The notes under the pieces were generated by a model that was given only the letters and a program-made list of their open reading frames with translations, was not told the DNA's origin and searched no databases. A program made the position numbers and the translations under genes. This document shows, piece after piece, positions 25,797 to 34,915 of a DNA stretch of 64,000 nucleotides (its first letter is position 1; every line of letters starts with the position of its first letter). Source of the DNA: Caldicellulosiruptor hydrothermalis 108 (GTDB lineage Bacteria > Bacillota > Thermoanaerobacteria > Caldicellulosiruptorales > Caldicellulosiruptoraceae); assembly GCF_000166355.1 (NCBI RefSeq), contig NC_014652.1, positions 998,501 through 1,062,500 on the forward strand. Reading direction: 5' to 3'.

Positions 25797-27404
25797 ATGA
25801 TACTGCTTGTTGCAATAAACTCAAAGTATGTTCATACAAATTTAGCAGTAAGATACCTTTATCAGCTGTGCAAAGAAAACTATCCATGTGAGTATATTGA
25901 GTTTAATATTAATCAGCCTTTGCAAGATGTACTTTATGAAATTTTGAGTAAAAAACCTGAATATGTTGCAATTTCAACATATATCTGGAACAGAAGCTAT
26001 GTTGAAAAGCTTGTTGAAGGATTAAAAAAGGCGCAAAAAAGCATAAAAATAATTCTTGGCGGGCCAGAAGTGTATTTTGACAGCCTTGAAGAGTGGAAAT
26101 TTGTAGACTCAATAATCAGAGGAGAAGGAGAGTACCCTTTTTTAGATTTGTGTGAGCATATTGCAGCTGGGAGGCAATATACCCAAAAAGAATATCCTCC
26201 GTTTGATTTGAGTAAGCTTCCTTTTGCATACAAAGATGAAAAATTAGACACCAGCAGAATCTATTATTATGAAAGCAGCAGAGGCTGCCCTTTTAGATGT
26301 TCGTATTGTCTTTCTTCCATTGAAAAAGGTGTTCGATTTGCGCCCCTTGAAAAGGTCTTTGAAGAGCTTGACTATCTTTTTAAAAAGCAAGTCAGACTCA
26401 TAAAGTTTGTTGACAGGACATTTAACGCAAACAAAGAAAGAGCAATTAGAATAATTGAGTTTTGCAAACAAAAGTCTCAAGCTACTCAAGTGCACTTTGA
26501 AATAGACCCAACACTTTTAGACAATGACATTATCAGTGCAATAAATAATTCTAAAGATGACCTTTTCAGACTTGAAATAGGTCTTCAGAGTTTCAACCCA
26601 CAAACTCTTGATGCAATAGATAGATTTTTTGACATAGATAGAATTGATAAAAACTTGAAAAAGCTTATGGAAAACAAAAAGGCCATTGTTCATCTTGACT
26701 TAATAGCGGGCTTGCCATATGAAGATTTTTTGAGTTTTAAAAGAAGTCTTGACAAGACCATATTGTATTTTGCCGATGAAGTTCAGCTTGGGTTTTTGAA
26801 GATGTTAAAAGGAACAAAGATAAGAAATGAAGCAACTAAATACAATTATGAATTTTTCAAAGACCCACCGTATGAGGTTATCTCAAATAGCTTTATTAGC
26901 TTTGAAGAGATTTATAAGCTTAAAAAGATAGAAGATTTAATAGACAAAGTTTACAACAGGCAGTACCTCTATTTTACTTTAAGATACATCTTTCAAATAG
27001 TCTCTCCATCAGAATTTTTTGAAAAGCTCTCAAGCAAAGTGGATAACAATTTAAATACAAGAGAGTTTGTAAAAGAACTTTACAGAGTCATAAAAGATAA
27101 TTTTGTTTTAGACAAGGCTGTATTTGATAGCTTGTTCAGATTTGACATTCTAAGAAGGTTTCCGGAAGAATTTTTGCCTGAGGAATTGGCAGTGACGAAA
27201 GAGGAAAAAGAAAGAATTAAACAAGCAATATATCAAGCTACAGAATACCAAGATATCGGAGAACCAAAAGAGATTATAAGAAGATCAAGAGCTTGCATAT
27301 TTGAATTTGACATCGAAAGGTTTGTAGAAGATAATAGTATTGAAAAAGGGAATTTTTTATATATCTTTTTTGGAGAAAAAATGAAGAAGATAAAACTTCA
27401 GTAA
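25797..27404 (+). CDS. B12-binding radical SAM protein with DUF4080 C-terminus
   Basis: A 535-residue protein: N-terminal cobalamin-binding-like domain (about 1-125, [20 protein letters not shown] and ILGGPEVYF), radical SAM core with CxxxCxxC in GCPFRCSYC (about 164-171), and a C-terminal DUF4080-type region (about 360-535). Substrate unknown; class B radical SAM enzymes often methylate unactivated carbons. The next gene, a small Cys-rich protein, follows after 19 bp. Confidence 0.85.
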   Translation: MILLVAINSKYVHTNLAVRYLYQLCKENYPCEYIEFNINQPLQDVLYEILSKKPEYVAISTYIWNRSYVEKLVEGLKKAQKSIKIILGGPEVYFDSLEEWKFVDSIIRGEGEYPFLDLCEHIAAGRQYTQKEYPPFDLSKLPFAYKDEKLDTSRIYYYESSRGCPFRCSYCLSSIEKGVRFAPLEKVFEELDYLFKKQVRLIKFVDRTFNANKERAIRIIEFCKQKSQATQVHFEIDPTLLDNDIISAINNSKDDLFRLEIGLQSFNPQTLDAIDRFFDIDRIDKNLKKLMENKKAIVHLDLIAGLPYEDFLSFKRSLDKTILYFADEVQLGFLKMLKGTKIRNEATKYNYEFFKDPPYEVISNSFISFEEIYKLKKIEDLIDKVYNRQYLYFTLRYIFQIVSPSEFFEKLSSKVDNNLNTREFVKELYRVIKDNFVLDKAVFDSLFRFDILRRFPEEFLPEELAVTKEEKERIKQAIYQATEYQDIGEPKEIIRRSRACIFEFDIERFVEDNSIEKGNFLYIFFGEKMKKIKLQ

Positions 27405-27423
27405 AAAGGAGGAAAAGGGTAAT

Positions 27424-27624
27424 ATGGAGTGCACACTTTCAAAAAACCTTTCAATCTGCACATGTACTTATGAACCGTGTTCAAGAAAAGGAAGATGCTG
27501 CGAGTGTTTGCACTATCACAGGAAAAATGGACAGCTCCCTGCCTGCTATTTTTCAAAAGAGGCAGAGAGAACGTATGACCGTTCGATAGAAAACTTCATT
27601 CGTGACTATTCTTCAAGGAAATAA
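27424..27624 (+). CDS. Small cysteine-rich protein, DUF6485-like
   Basis: A 66-residue protein with eight Cys packed in [30 protein letters not shown] and a ninth in ACYF, resembling the DUF6485 family. The Cys/His spacing suggests a metal site, probably zinc. SD AAAAGGAGG precedes ATG 27424. Function unknown. Confidence 0.75.
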   Translation: MECTLSKNLSICTCTYEPCSRKGRCCECLHYHRKNGQLPACYFSKEAERTYDRSIENFIRDYSSRK

Positions 27625-27636
27625 AAAATAAAGTAG

Positions 27637-27680
27637 AAGTGGGCAGACCAAAAGTTTTTTACTTTAATCTGCCCACTTTT
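27637..27680. terminator. Bidirectional terminator
   Basis: AAGTGGGCAGA (27637-27647) pairs with TCTGCCCACTT (27668-27678), 20-nt loop. It serves the plus-strand small gene and the minus-strand NRAMP gene. Confidence 0.85.
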
Positions 27681-27685
27681 ATTAT

Positions 27686-28900
27686 TTATAAAGATGCGAT
27701 AAGTAAAAAAACATCGAGTCCTATTACTAAAGCTGCCACAATTCCAAGAATTACCTTATCTACTAAAGAGTTTGCGAATTTACCCATGACTTTTTTGGAT
27801 GACGTCAGATAAATTTGAAGAATGATTGTGATTGGTAGCTGCATACTCAATAGCATCTGTGAGATTATCAGAGCTTTGAACGGGTTGGAGATAAAAAGTA
27901 TGATAATGGATGCTAAAACTAATGGAATGGTAATTCCAATCTTAGTTGGCAACTCTTCTATGTTGTAAGGTCTTCTATAAAACCCTGCCATGATTGTTCC
28001 ACCTGTATATGCAGCTGTGATGCTTGAGGAGATGCCAGAAAGCAATAAAGCGAATGCAAAAATTGTTGCAGAGAAACTTCCCAAAATGGGTTTTAACATC
28101 TGCTGAGCCTGTGGTAGCGATTCAACAAGGATACCTTTTGTGTAAAAGGTTGCATGAGCTATTATAATCATGCTGCTGTTAATTAAAAATCCTATAAACA
28201 TTGAAAAAAGTGTATCAACAAACTCAAATTTGAGCTGATGTTTTATTACCTTTTCGTCTTGAGTGTTCCATTGCCTGCTCTGAATTATTTCAGAGTGCAA
28301 AAACAGATTGTGTGGCATGACAACCGCGCCAAGGATTGAAAGAACCACAACCAATGAACCAGAAGGTACGCTTGGAGTTATCCAGCCAAAGACCACATCT
28401 TTTACAGGGACCTTCACAAGAAAAAGCTCTATCAAAAAGGAAAGACCTATCAGCGACACAAACGCAATTATCCACCTTTCAACCTTTTTATATGAGTTAG
28501 AAAATAAGAAAAATATAGTAAAAGGCAGGATGATTAAACACCCAAGCTTAATAGGAATTTTAAAAAGCATCTCAAGGGCAATTGCCGCGCCTAAGATTTC
28601 TGCCATAGCAGTTGAGACTGTTGCGAGCATGGCAGATGAAAGCGCAACTGTGGCAAGAGATTTATTAAGATAGATTGAAGTTGCTTCAGCCAAGCAAAGA
28701 CCTGTTGCAATGCCAAGATGAGCTGCGTTGTGCTGAAGCACTATCAAAATTATGGTTGATAGTAAAACTACCCACAAAAGCTTTAAACCAAAGCTACTGC
28801 CAGCAGCAACGTTTGATGCCCAGTTTCCAGGGTCGATAAATCCCACTGTGACAAGAAGGCCCGGTCCTATGTATTTGATTATTTCTCTTGCGTTTTTCAT
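27686..28900 (-). CDS. NRAMP-family divalent metal (Mn/Fe) transporter
   Basis: An 11-helix, 404-residue transporter. The TM1 metal-binding motif DPGN is in VGFIDPGNWASN and the TM6 motif in GAVVMPHNLFLHS, so the Asp, Asn, Ala and Met ligands of Mn-transporting NRAMPs are all present. The ILLISG-type GISSSITAAYTGGTIMAGF region lies in TM8-9. It probably imports Mn(II) with protons. No MntR or Fur box is obvious in the 213-bp gap before the divergent aminopeptidase gene. Confidence 0.92.
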   Translation of the reverse strand: MKNAREIIKYIGPGLLVTVGFIDPGNWASNVAAGSSFGLKLLWVVLLSTIILIVLQHNAAHLGIATGLCLAEATSIYLNKSLATVALSSAMLATVSTAMAEILGAAIALEMLFKIPIKLGCLIILPFTIFFLFSNSYKKVERWIIAFVSLIGLSFLIELFLVKVPVKDVVFGWITPSVPSGSLVVVLSILGAVVMPHNLFLHSEIIQSRQWNTQDEKVIKHQLKFEFVDTLFSMFIGFLINSSMIIIAHATFYTKGILVESLPQAQQMLKPILGSFSATIFAFALLLSGISSSITAAYTGGTIMAGFYRRPYNIEELPTKIGITIPLVLASIIILFISNPFKALIISQMLLSMQLPITIILQIYLTSSKKVMGKFANSLVDKVILGIVAALVIGLDVFLLIASL

Positions 28901-29113
28901 TTTGTGCTGCCTTTCACACCTTTCTTCTCAAGTAATTTTATGAAATATCTTCTAAAGTGGTGAATGATAAATAGTAAATCTTATCTCAAACTCTTATATT
29001 AAAATTAATACCCAAAAAAAGAGGATTGTGATATCATAGTTTGTATGAAGCTAAAAAAAATATTTAAATAGGAACTGGGCATTTTCGACACTAAAATATT
29101 GGAGGTAGAGACA

Positions 29114-30541
29114 ATGAGCGAGAAGTCTTACGGCCAAGAGCTTTATGAAAAATTATCCTACACTTCTAAAAATGCATGGGAAGTTTTAAAAGAAGAAGAA
29201 AAGCCTTTTGTTTTTGATTTGGCAGAAAAGTATAAGCACTTTTTGAACTGTGCAAAGACAGAAAGAGAGGCTGTTGAATATTTCATAGAAAGAGCTAAAG
29301 AAAAAGGATATAAAGAATTTAACAATAATATCCAAGAATTAAAGCCAGGTGATAAAGTATATTTTATTAACAATAACAAAAGCATATTGCTTGCTCATAT
29401 AGGCAAAAAGCCTTTAAAGGAAGGGTTTAATCTGATAGGTAGCCATATAGATTCTCCACGACTCGATTTAAAGCCAAAGCCACTATATGAATCAAACGAA
29501 CTTGCACTTTTGAAGACGCACTACTATGGTGGTATTAAAAAATATCACTGGGTAAATGTGCCCCTTAGCATCCATGGTGTTATTGTGAAAAGCGATGGTT
29601 CTAAGGTAAAGATTACAATTGGTGAAGACGAAAATGACCCTGTTTTTTATATAACAGACCTTCTTGTTCACTTGTCTTCTGATCAGCTTCAGAAAAAGGC
29701 AAGCGAGGCAATTCCCGCTGAAAACTTGAATGTGCTCATAGGAAGTATGCCGTTTAATGATGAGAAGGTGAAAGAAAAAGTAAAACTTAATGTCTTGAAA
29801 ATTCTGAATGAAAAATATGGTATTACAGAAGAGGATCTTATTTCAGCTGACATTGAGGTTGTGCCGGCTGCAAAAGCGCGTGATGTTGGACTTGACAGAA
29901 GCCTAATTGGCGCATATGGTCAGGATGACAGAGCGTGCAGTTTTTTGGCAGCAGAAGCTATATTCTCAATTGATGAAATTCCCGAAAAGGCTGCGATAGT
30001 CTACTTGGTTGACAAAGAGGAAATAGGAAGTGTAGGAATATCAAGTGCTGAGGCAAGCTTTTTTGATATATCAGTTGCAAAGCTAATGAAAGCTTTGGGT
30101 GAGTACGAGAATAGCCTTGATTTGGCTCTTTGCTTTGAAAACTCAGCAGCAATTTCGGGTGATGTTGCAGCAGCACTTGACCCCACATATGAAGGTGCTT
30201 ATGATAAGCTCAATTCCACGTTAATTGGTCACGGTGTTACCATTGAAAAGTATACAGGAGTTAGAGGCAAATACAGTGGTTCTGAAGCAACAGCAGAGTA
30301 TGTGGGCAAAATCAGAAACTTTTTGAATTCAAATAACATTTGCTGGCAGACAGGTCTTTTAGGTAAAGTTGACCAAGGCGGTGGCGGTACAATTGCTATG
30401 TTTATCGCAAGAAAAATGATAAATGTCATAGACTCAGGCGTTCCAGTTTTATCTATGCACTCAACATTTGAAATAACAAGCAAGGTTGATGTCTATATGA
30501 CGTATAAGTTTTATAGCCAGTTTTTGAGAAAGTTTGAATGA
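29114..30541 (+). CDS. M18-family zinc aminopeptidase
   Basis: A 475-residue cytoplasmic aminopeptidase of family M18. Metal and catalytic motifs: GSHIDSPRLDLKPKPLYE (His ligand), GQDDRACSFLAAEA (bridging Asp), VDKEEIGSVG (general base Glu and Glu ligand), and HSTFEITSKVDVY (His ligand). GGAGGTAGAG (29101-29110) supports ATG 29114 over the in-frame TTG 29099. Confidence 0.92.
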   Translation: MSEKSYGQELYEKLSYTSKNAWEVLKEEEKPFVFDLAEKYKHFLNCAKTEREAVEYFIERAKEKGYKEFNNNIQELKPGDKVYFINNNKSILLAHIGKKPLKEGFNLIGSHIDSPRLDLKPKPLYESNELALLKTHYYGGIKKYHWVNVPLSIHGVIVKSDGSKVKITIGEDENDPVFYITDLLVHLSSDQLQKKASEAIPAENLNVLIGSMPFNDEKVKEKVKLNVLKILNEKYGITEEDLISADIEVVPAAKARDVGLDRSLIGAYGQDDRACSFLAAEAIFSIDEIPEKAAIVYLVDKEEIGSVGISSAEASFFDISVAKLMKALGEYENSLDLALCFENSAAISGDVAAALDPTYEGAYDKLNSTLIGHGVTIEKYTGVRGKYSGSEATAEYVGKIRNFLNSNNICWQTGLLGKVDQGGGGTIAMFIARKMINVIDSGVPVLSMHSTFEITSKVDVYMTYKFYSQFLRKFE

Positions 30542-30548
30542 AAGTTTT

Positions 30549-30584
30549 GCGAGGCTACAAATTATTTGTGTAGCCTCGCTGTTT
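30549..30584. terminator. Terminator of the M18 gene, possibly bidirectional
   Basis: GCGAGGCTACA (30549-30559) pairs perfectly with TGTAGCCTCGC (30569-30579). The T-tail is short on the plus side. Confidence 0.75.
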
Positions 30585-30602
30585 AAAAAGATTTATATTA
30601 TT

Positions 30603-31784
30603 TTATCTACCGTGCTGAAGTATTTTATAATAGTTTTTTGATAAATTAATAAAATAAACCATTCCTATTAATGTGATGTTAATTCCGCTGGTTAAGAAAA
30701 TTATCTTAACTGATATAGTATTAGATATAATTCCTCCGATTAATAATGAAATAATTGAGGAAATATTTCCCACTATTGAATTAAAGCTAAAAACTCTTCC
30801 TAATAGTTTCTTGTTACAATTTTCTTGGATTATAGTAGTTCGAGCAATAGCATAAAATGAATTACATATTCCATTTGCAAAATAGAGGATAAGAGCAAAT
30901 ACAAAAATCTTATTTAATGAAAACAAAGCGATAGAAATTCCAAGACCTATTACTCCTGTTAAAAGAAGAGTTTCGTTTTTTATTGTTTTTATATATTTAT
31001 AAACAAAAAGCGAGGTAATAACCATTGCAATTCCTTTTGATGTCAGAATAAAACCATATCCTTTTGAATCAGTATGTAAATAGTTAATCACATAAACAAT
31101 TAACAGTCCGTTCAGAATTCCTGCAAATAAACCAATTAAACCATTGAGAATTATTAAACTTTTTATGATAAAATTAGATTTCAGATATTCTAAGAATTCC
31201 AAATATCTTATATTTTCGTTTTGGTTCTCTGTGCTTTTGTGTTTGTGGTATGAAATTTGACAAATAAAAATAGCAGAAACAAGAAAAGTAAATGAATCAA
31301 TAAAAAAACAATATTTCAAATTAAGATAAGAAGTTAATAACCCACCTATTGAGGGACCAACAACCATCATAATAGAATTTAATGAGCTACTAAGACTGTT
31401 TATTTTACGTATTTCTTCTTTGGTGATTAGTTCTGGAATTATACTATTTCTTGTATTTTCATAAATAGCGGTGATAGAAGATATAATAAACACAATCAAA
31501 AACACATAATTGGTGAAATATGGCACTAAAATTACTAATAAAGCTCTCGAAATATCTCCAAATACTAAAATTGTTTTTTTGTTTGATAAATCAATTATTT
31601 TTCCAAATGGAATACCAAATATAACTGCAGGTAATAATATTAAAATAGAAAGAATGGACATTTGTAAATTTGACTTACTAACACTATACACTAATGTAAG
31701 TAAAGCAACCCTATCAATCCAATTTCCAATCTCTGATATAAATTGAGAGCATAACAAGTTAATAGCATTTCTATTATTTTTCAT
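30603..31784 (-). CDS. MFS transporter, probable exporter of the RiPP-like island
   Basis: A 393-residue, 12-helix major facilitator (motif A form FGIPFGKIIDLSNKK between TM2 and TM3), similar in layout to macrolide/multidrug-type exporters. The gene is very AT-rich, with frequent ATA, TTA and AAT codons unlike neighbouring housekeeping genes, which suggests transfer. Its ATG overlaps the PqqD-like stop by 4 bp (ATGA), so the two are translationally coupled. Export of a modified peptide or resistance is an inference from context. Confidence 0.82.
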   Translation of the reverse strand: MKNNRNAINLLCSQFISEIGNWIDRVALLTLVYSVSKSNLQMSILSILILLPAVIFGIPFGKIIDLSNKKTILVFGDISRALLVILVPYFTNYVFLIVFIISSITAIYENTRNSIIPELITKEEIRKINSLSSSLNSIMMVVGPSIGGLLTSYLNLKYCFFIDSFTFLVSAIFICQISYHKHKSTENQNENIRYLEFLEYLKSNFIIKSLIILNGLIGLFAGILNGLLIVYVINYLHTDSKGYGFILTSKGIAMVITSLFVYKYIKTIKNETLLLTGVIGLGISIALFSLNKIFVFALILYFANGICNSFYAIARTTIIQENCNKKLLGRVFSFNSIVGNISSIISLLIGGIISNTISVKIIFLTSGINITLIGMVYFINLSKNYYKILQHGR

Positions 31785-32053
31785 TCTGTAGTATCTCCCT
31801 GAATTAGAATGTTTTTCTCTAATAGAATTTTTATAAAGTTTTCTATAGTTTTAGTAGCCGCTTTAATATCATCGTTAGTCTTTTGACATACATATTTTAC
31901 CAGTTCAGACATGCTCTTAGATTTGAGAGCACACTCAAAAATGATATACCCTATATCATTTAGTAAGAAAGTTTCACCTGTTTTTGTATTAAGGAAAATA
32001 TACTCTTCTTCAGTTTCTTGCCTTACATTGATAAATTCATTTTTCTTAAACAT
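31781..32053 (-). CDS. PqqD-family peptide-recognition protein (RRE)
   Basis: A 90-residue PqqD-like protein (RiPP recognition element fold), with EEYIFLNTKTGETFLLNDIGYIIFECAL matching the beta-strands and first helix of the family, then a helical bundle. In PqqD, strand 3 and the following helix bind the precursor leader. ATG 32053 has GGAGG 11 nt upstream; an in-frame ATG at 32071 has none. It lies directly after the SPASM remnant and is coupled to the MFS gene. Confidence 0.8.
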   Translation of the reverse strand: MFKKNEFINVRQETEEEYIFLNTKTGETFLLNDIGYIIFECALKSKSMSELVKYVCQKTNDDIKAATKTIENFIKILLEKNILIQGDTTE

Positions 32054-32076
32054 TTCAATTTGTTCCTCCATTCATA

Positions 32077-32464
32077 TTAATTATGCCAGCATCGACTGTC
32101 AATACCATTAAGATTTTTGTTAACATAAAAAGCAAGAGCCCTGCAACCACCCATACAAGTACTAAAATGAACACAAAGGGGGCAATTGTCATTGGAAAGT
32201 TCTCTAAAGAGATTGAAGACTGGGGAATGGTTCCATATAGATAAAAAATCATTTTGCAAAATGTTTCCTGCAACAAATTCTTTTTCTCTAAAAAACACAT
32301 GGTGTAATATCTCCATTAGCTTTTATGTGAGCTATAATATTTGCTGCTTCACATATAACCTTTTTTCCCCTGTTAATCCATCGTAGTAAAGTAAAACCAG
32401 TTAAGCCTATTTTACCTTCATCAATACTGTTGAAAGGCAAAGCATATACAGGATTCAATAAATA
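32077..32464 (-). pseudogene. Truncated, frameshifted radical SAM/SPASM peptide maturase
   Basis: Two adjoining frames together read as the C-terminal SPASM region of a PqqE-like maturase. Frame A (32464-32291, stop TAG 32288-32290) ends in HIKANGDITPCVF. Frame B resumes directly as REKEFVAGNILQNDFLSIW and ends with CPLCVHFSTCMGGCRALAF and a final Cys. Removing one base from the six-base run at 32290-32295 joins them into a continuous SPASM sequence. The radical SAM core with CxxxCxxC is absent upstream: only about 190 bp separate the remnant from the 32679 gene, and no such motif occurs in any frame. The gene is therefore non-functional as a radical SAM enzyme. Confidence 0.85.
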
Positions 32465-32511
32465 CTATCACAACCTGCAAACATCTCTACAATAATAGGT
32501 TGCTTTTTCAT
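32455..32511 (-). CDS. 18-codon ORF, candidate PqqA-like precursor peptide
   Basis: MKKQPIIVEMFAGCDSIY, ATG 32511, stop TGA 32455-32457. It is preceded by an unusually strong purine-rich SD (AGGGAGGAGGGGAG) at normal spacing. The layout KxPxxxE...G-x-D-x-x-Y recalls PqqA, in which a Glu and a Tyr near the C-terminus are crosslinked; here an Asp and a C-terminal Tyr are two residues apart. It is first in the minus-strand run ahead of the SPASM remnant, pqqD-like and MFS genes. The 3' end overlaps remnant frame A by 10 bp, so a deletion may have altered its last residues. It could also be a chance ORF or the start of the remnant. Confidence 0.4.
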   Translation of the reverse strand: MKKQPIIVEMFAGCDSIY

Positions 32512-32678
32512 CAAACTCCCCTCCTCCCTTTTAATATAGACTTTAAGTTTTAATATCTAATGGTTCAATAATTTTACATAATAAATTGTAAAAAAAAAAG
32601 CAATATACAGAGTGCATAAATTATAGGTGTATCTATTGTGTTACATATTTAAATCTAATTGCCCAATTATTAATCTTT

Positions 32679-34070
32679 TTATTTCATTTTCTCTATAAGC
32701 TTCACAGCCTCATCTAAAAGTCTTTTGACCTCATCTTTGGTAAACTGTTCTGTGTAAACTCTCAAAACTGGTTCTGTGCCAGATGCTCTGAAGAGTATCC
32801 ATGAGCCATCTTCAAAGATATATTTATAGCCGTCTAATGTTTGAATCTCTTTAATCTTTCTGCCTGCAAACTCTGTGTTTTGGGAAATCATCTTCAACGT
32901 CTTTTCTTTGATTTCGTTTGGCAAATGCAGGTCAACTCTGTCATAGTAGTGATAACCTATTTCCTTAAAAAGGTCGTCAAGTATTTGACTGATTGGTTTT
33001 TGATGGTATGCCATAATTTCAAGGAGCAGCAAGCTACACAAAATTCCATCTCTTTCAGGTATATGATTTTTAATTCCAATACCTCCGCTTTCTTCGCCAC
33101 CAATGAGAATGTCTTCTTTTAAGAAAAGTTCGCAGATATATTTAAAGCCAATCGGTGTTTCATAGATTTTGAGCCCGTACCTGTTTGCCAAAATAGGAAC
33201 CATATTGGTTGTTGAAAATGTTTTTACAACCCCGCCTCTTAAACCTTTTACTTCAACCAAATGTCGCAAAAGAAGGGCATATATTCTGTGTGAATCAATA
33301 AACTCCCCTTTTTCATCAACAGCGCCAACTCTATCTGCATCTCCATCTGTTGCAAGACCAATGTCTGCTTTGTTTTGGACAACAGTATCAATTAATTTTC
33401 CAAGGTTTTTATAAATAGGTTCTGGATTGACTCCTCCAAAGTACGGGTTTCGCTCATCTCTTATCTGGATGTGTTTGATTCCATATTTTTCTAACAAGGT
33501 TTTAACATATCCAACTCCTGCGCCGTGCATTGGGTCGATTATAGCAAAAGGCTTGGATTTTGCAATAAGATTTAAATCCACAAGCTTTTCAATGTGTTCA
33601 AAATACTCTTTGTCAGGGTCTATATAAGAAAAGAGATTACTACTTTCTGGCTCAGCAAATTTTACTTCATTTTTATATAAATGCTTCTCTATTTCTGCAA
33701 TGATAGAAGGAAGAGCAGAACCTCCATAATCACCTTTAAACTTTATACCATTCCACTGTGGTGGATTGTGGCTTGCTGTAATCATTATAGCTCCTGCTAA
33801 ATTCATGTTCTTGACAGTAAATGATACAACAGGTGTTGGTGTTGGCTTTTTTGTAAGATATGTCTTTATGCCGTTTGCAACAAGAACCCCTGCGCAAAGA
33901 CGAGCGTACTCTTCTGACATAAACCTTGTGTCATATCCTACCAAAACAGGTCTTTTGTCGGCAATTTCTTTGATATAATCAGCAATTGCCTGAGCAACAA
34001 TCTTTACATTGTCAAAGGTGTAATCTTTGCTTATCACTGCTCTCCAGCCATCTGTGCCAAATTTTATCAT
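32679..34070 (-). CDS. Alpha-D-phosphohexomutase (phosphoglucomutase/phosphomannomutase)
   Basis: A 463-residue mutase interconverting hexose-1- and hexose-6-phosphates. Phospho-Ser100 lies in TASHNPPQWNGIKF; the Mg loop is DGDADR (about 235-245), the sugar loop GGEESGG, and the phosphate loop RASGTEPVLRVYTE near the C-terminus. Glc versus Man preference cannot be read with certainty; the TASHNPP and GEESGG forms favour glucose. ATG 34070 has GGAGGTGA upstream. It is divergent from the response-regulator gene. Confidence 0.9.
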   Translation of the reverse strand: MIKFGTDGWRAVISKDYTFDNVKIVAQAIADYIKEIADKRPVLVGYDTRFMSEEYARLCAGVLVANGIKTYLTKKPTPTPVVSFTVKNMNLAGAIMITASHNPPQWNGIKFKGDYGGSALPSIIAEIEKHLYKNEVKFAEPESSNLFSYIDPDKEYFEHIEKLVDLNLIAKSKPFAIIDPMHGAGVGYVKTLLEKYGIKHIQIRDERNPYFGGVNPEPIYKNLGKLIDTVVQNKADIGLATDGDADRVGAVDEKGEFIDSHRIYALLLRHLVEVKGLRGGVVKTFSTTNMVPILANRYGLKIYETPIGFKYICELFLKEDILIGGEESGGIGIKNHIPERDGILCSLLLLEIMAYHQKPISQILDDLFKEIGYHYYDRVDLHLPNEIKEKTLKMISQNTEFAGRKIKEIQTLDGYKYIFEDGSWILFRASGTEPVLRVYTEQFTKDEVKRLLDEAVKLIEKMK

Positions 34071-34210
34071 GATTCTTCACCTCCTGCAAAGAAATAATGA
34101 TTGTGCTATAATAAATCTTGAAACCACTATATAGTATACAAGAGTTTCAGAATTTTTTCAAATATTTGAAAGGAATTGTCTAAACTTTTATAAAGAAAGG
34201 GAATTTCAAG

Positions 34211-34915
34211 ATGTCTGCATACACTGTGTATGTGGTTGATGACGAAAAGGATATATTAGAACTTGTATCTGAATATTTGACCCAAAAAGGCTATGCAGTC
34301 AAAACCTTTGAGAATGGCGAAGGTTTTTTAGAAGAATTTGAAAAAAGTGAGCCTGATATAGTTATACTTGATATTATGCTTCCGGACATTGATGGTTATG
34401 AGATTTGTAAAAGAATAAGAAAAAATAGCGATGTGCCGATTATAATGCTGTCTGCAAAGGGAGAAGAGCTTGACAAAGTTTTGGGGCTTGAACTTGGAAG
34501 TGACGATTACATATCAAAACCGTTTTCTCTTTCAGAACTTGAAGCAAGAATAAAAAAAATTTTGCGACGGGTAAATAAAGGTCCAACAAAACAGGATAAT
34601 GTCATAGAAATGTTTGGTATAAAGGTTGATTTTAGTCAGCGAAATGTTTTTTATAATGGCACACATATAGAACTTTCGCCAAAGGAATTTGAAACATTTG
34701 CACTTCTTTTAAAAGAGTCGACCAAGGTTTTAAAGAGAAGTTATATATTAGAAAGAATATGGGGAGACCCTGCTTTATATGATGAGAGGATGGTTGACGA
34801 TGTTATCAAAAGGCTCAGAAAAAAGATTTTGCAATACAGCCTGCCTGTTGAGATAAAGACAATGTGGGGTTTAGGATACAAGCTTGAGGAGAAAAAAGAT
34901 GAGTATAAAGGTTAA
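34211..34915 (+). CDS. OmpR/PhoB-family response regulator
   Basis: A 234-residue regulator: receiver with Asp54 (IVILDIMLPD) and KPF motif (about 104), then a winged-helix DNA-binding domain (about 130-230, LSPKEFETFALLL...RMVDDVIKRLRKKI). It overlaps the kinase gene by 17 bp. Target genes are unknown. A palindrome, TTTCAAAT-ATTTGAAA (34156-34171), lies 40 bp upstream and could be its own binding site. Confidence 0.92.
   Translation: MSAYTVYVVDDEKDILELVSEYLTQKGYAVKTFENGEGFLEEFEKSEPDIVILDIMLPDIDGYEICKRIRKNSDVPIIMLSAKGEELDKVLGLELGSDDYISKPFSLSELEARIKKILRRVNKGPTKQDNVIEMFGIKVDFSQRNVFYNGTHIELSPKEFETFALLLKESTKVLKRSYILERIWGDPALYDERMVDDVIKRLRKKILQYSLPVEIKTMWGLGYKLEEKKDEYKG

Noticed and set aside
28901..29113. 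MntR or Fur box between the NRAMP and M18 genes
   Set aside because: The gap is AT-rich but no convincing inverted repeat matching those families was found.
32186..32386. Plus-strand 66-codon frame opposite the SPASM remnant
   Set aside because: No SD, and its sequence is the mirror of the clearly homologous SPASM region on the minus strand.
32464..32511. Reading the 18-codon ORF as the N-terminus of the radical SAM remnant
   Set aside because: It would need another frameshift and lacks any CxxxCxxC core, so it cannot be a normal enzyme start; kept as a separate candidate with low confidence.
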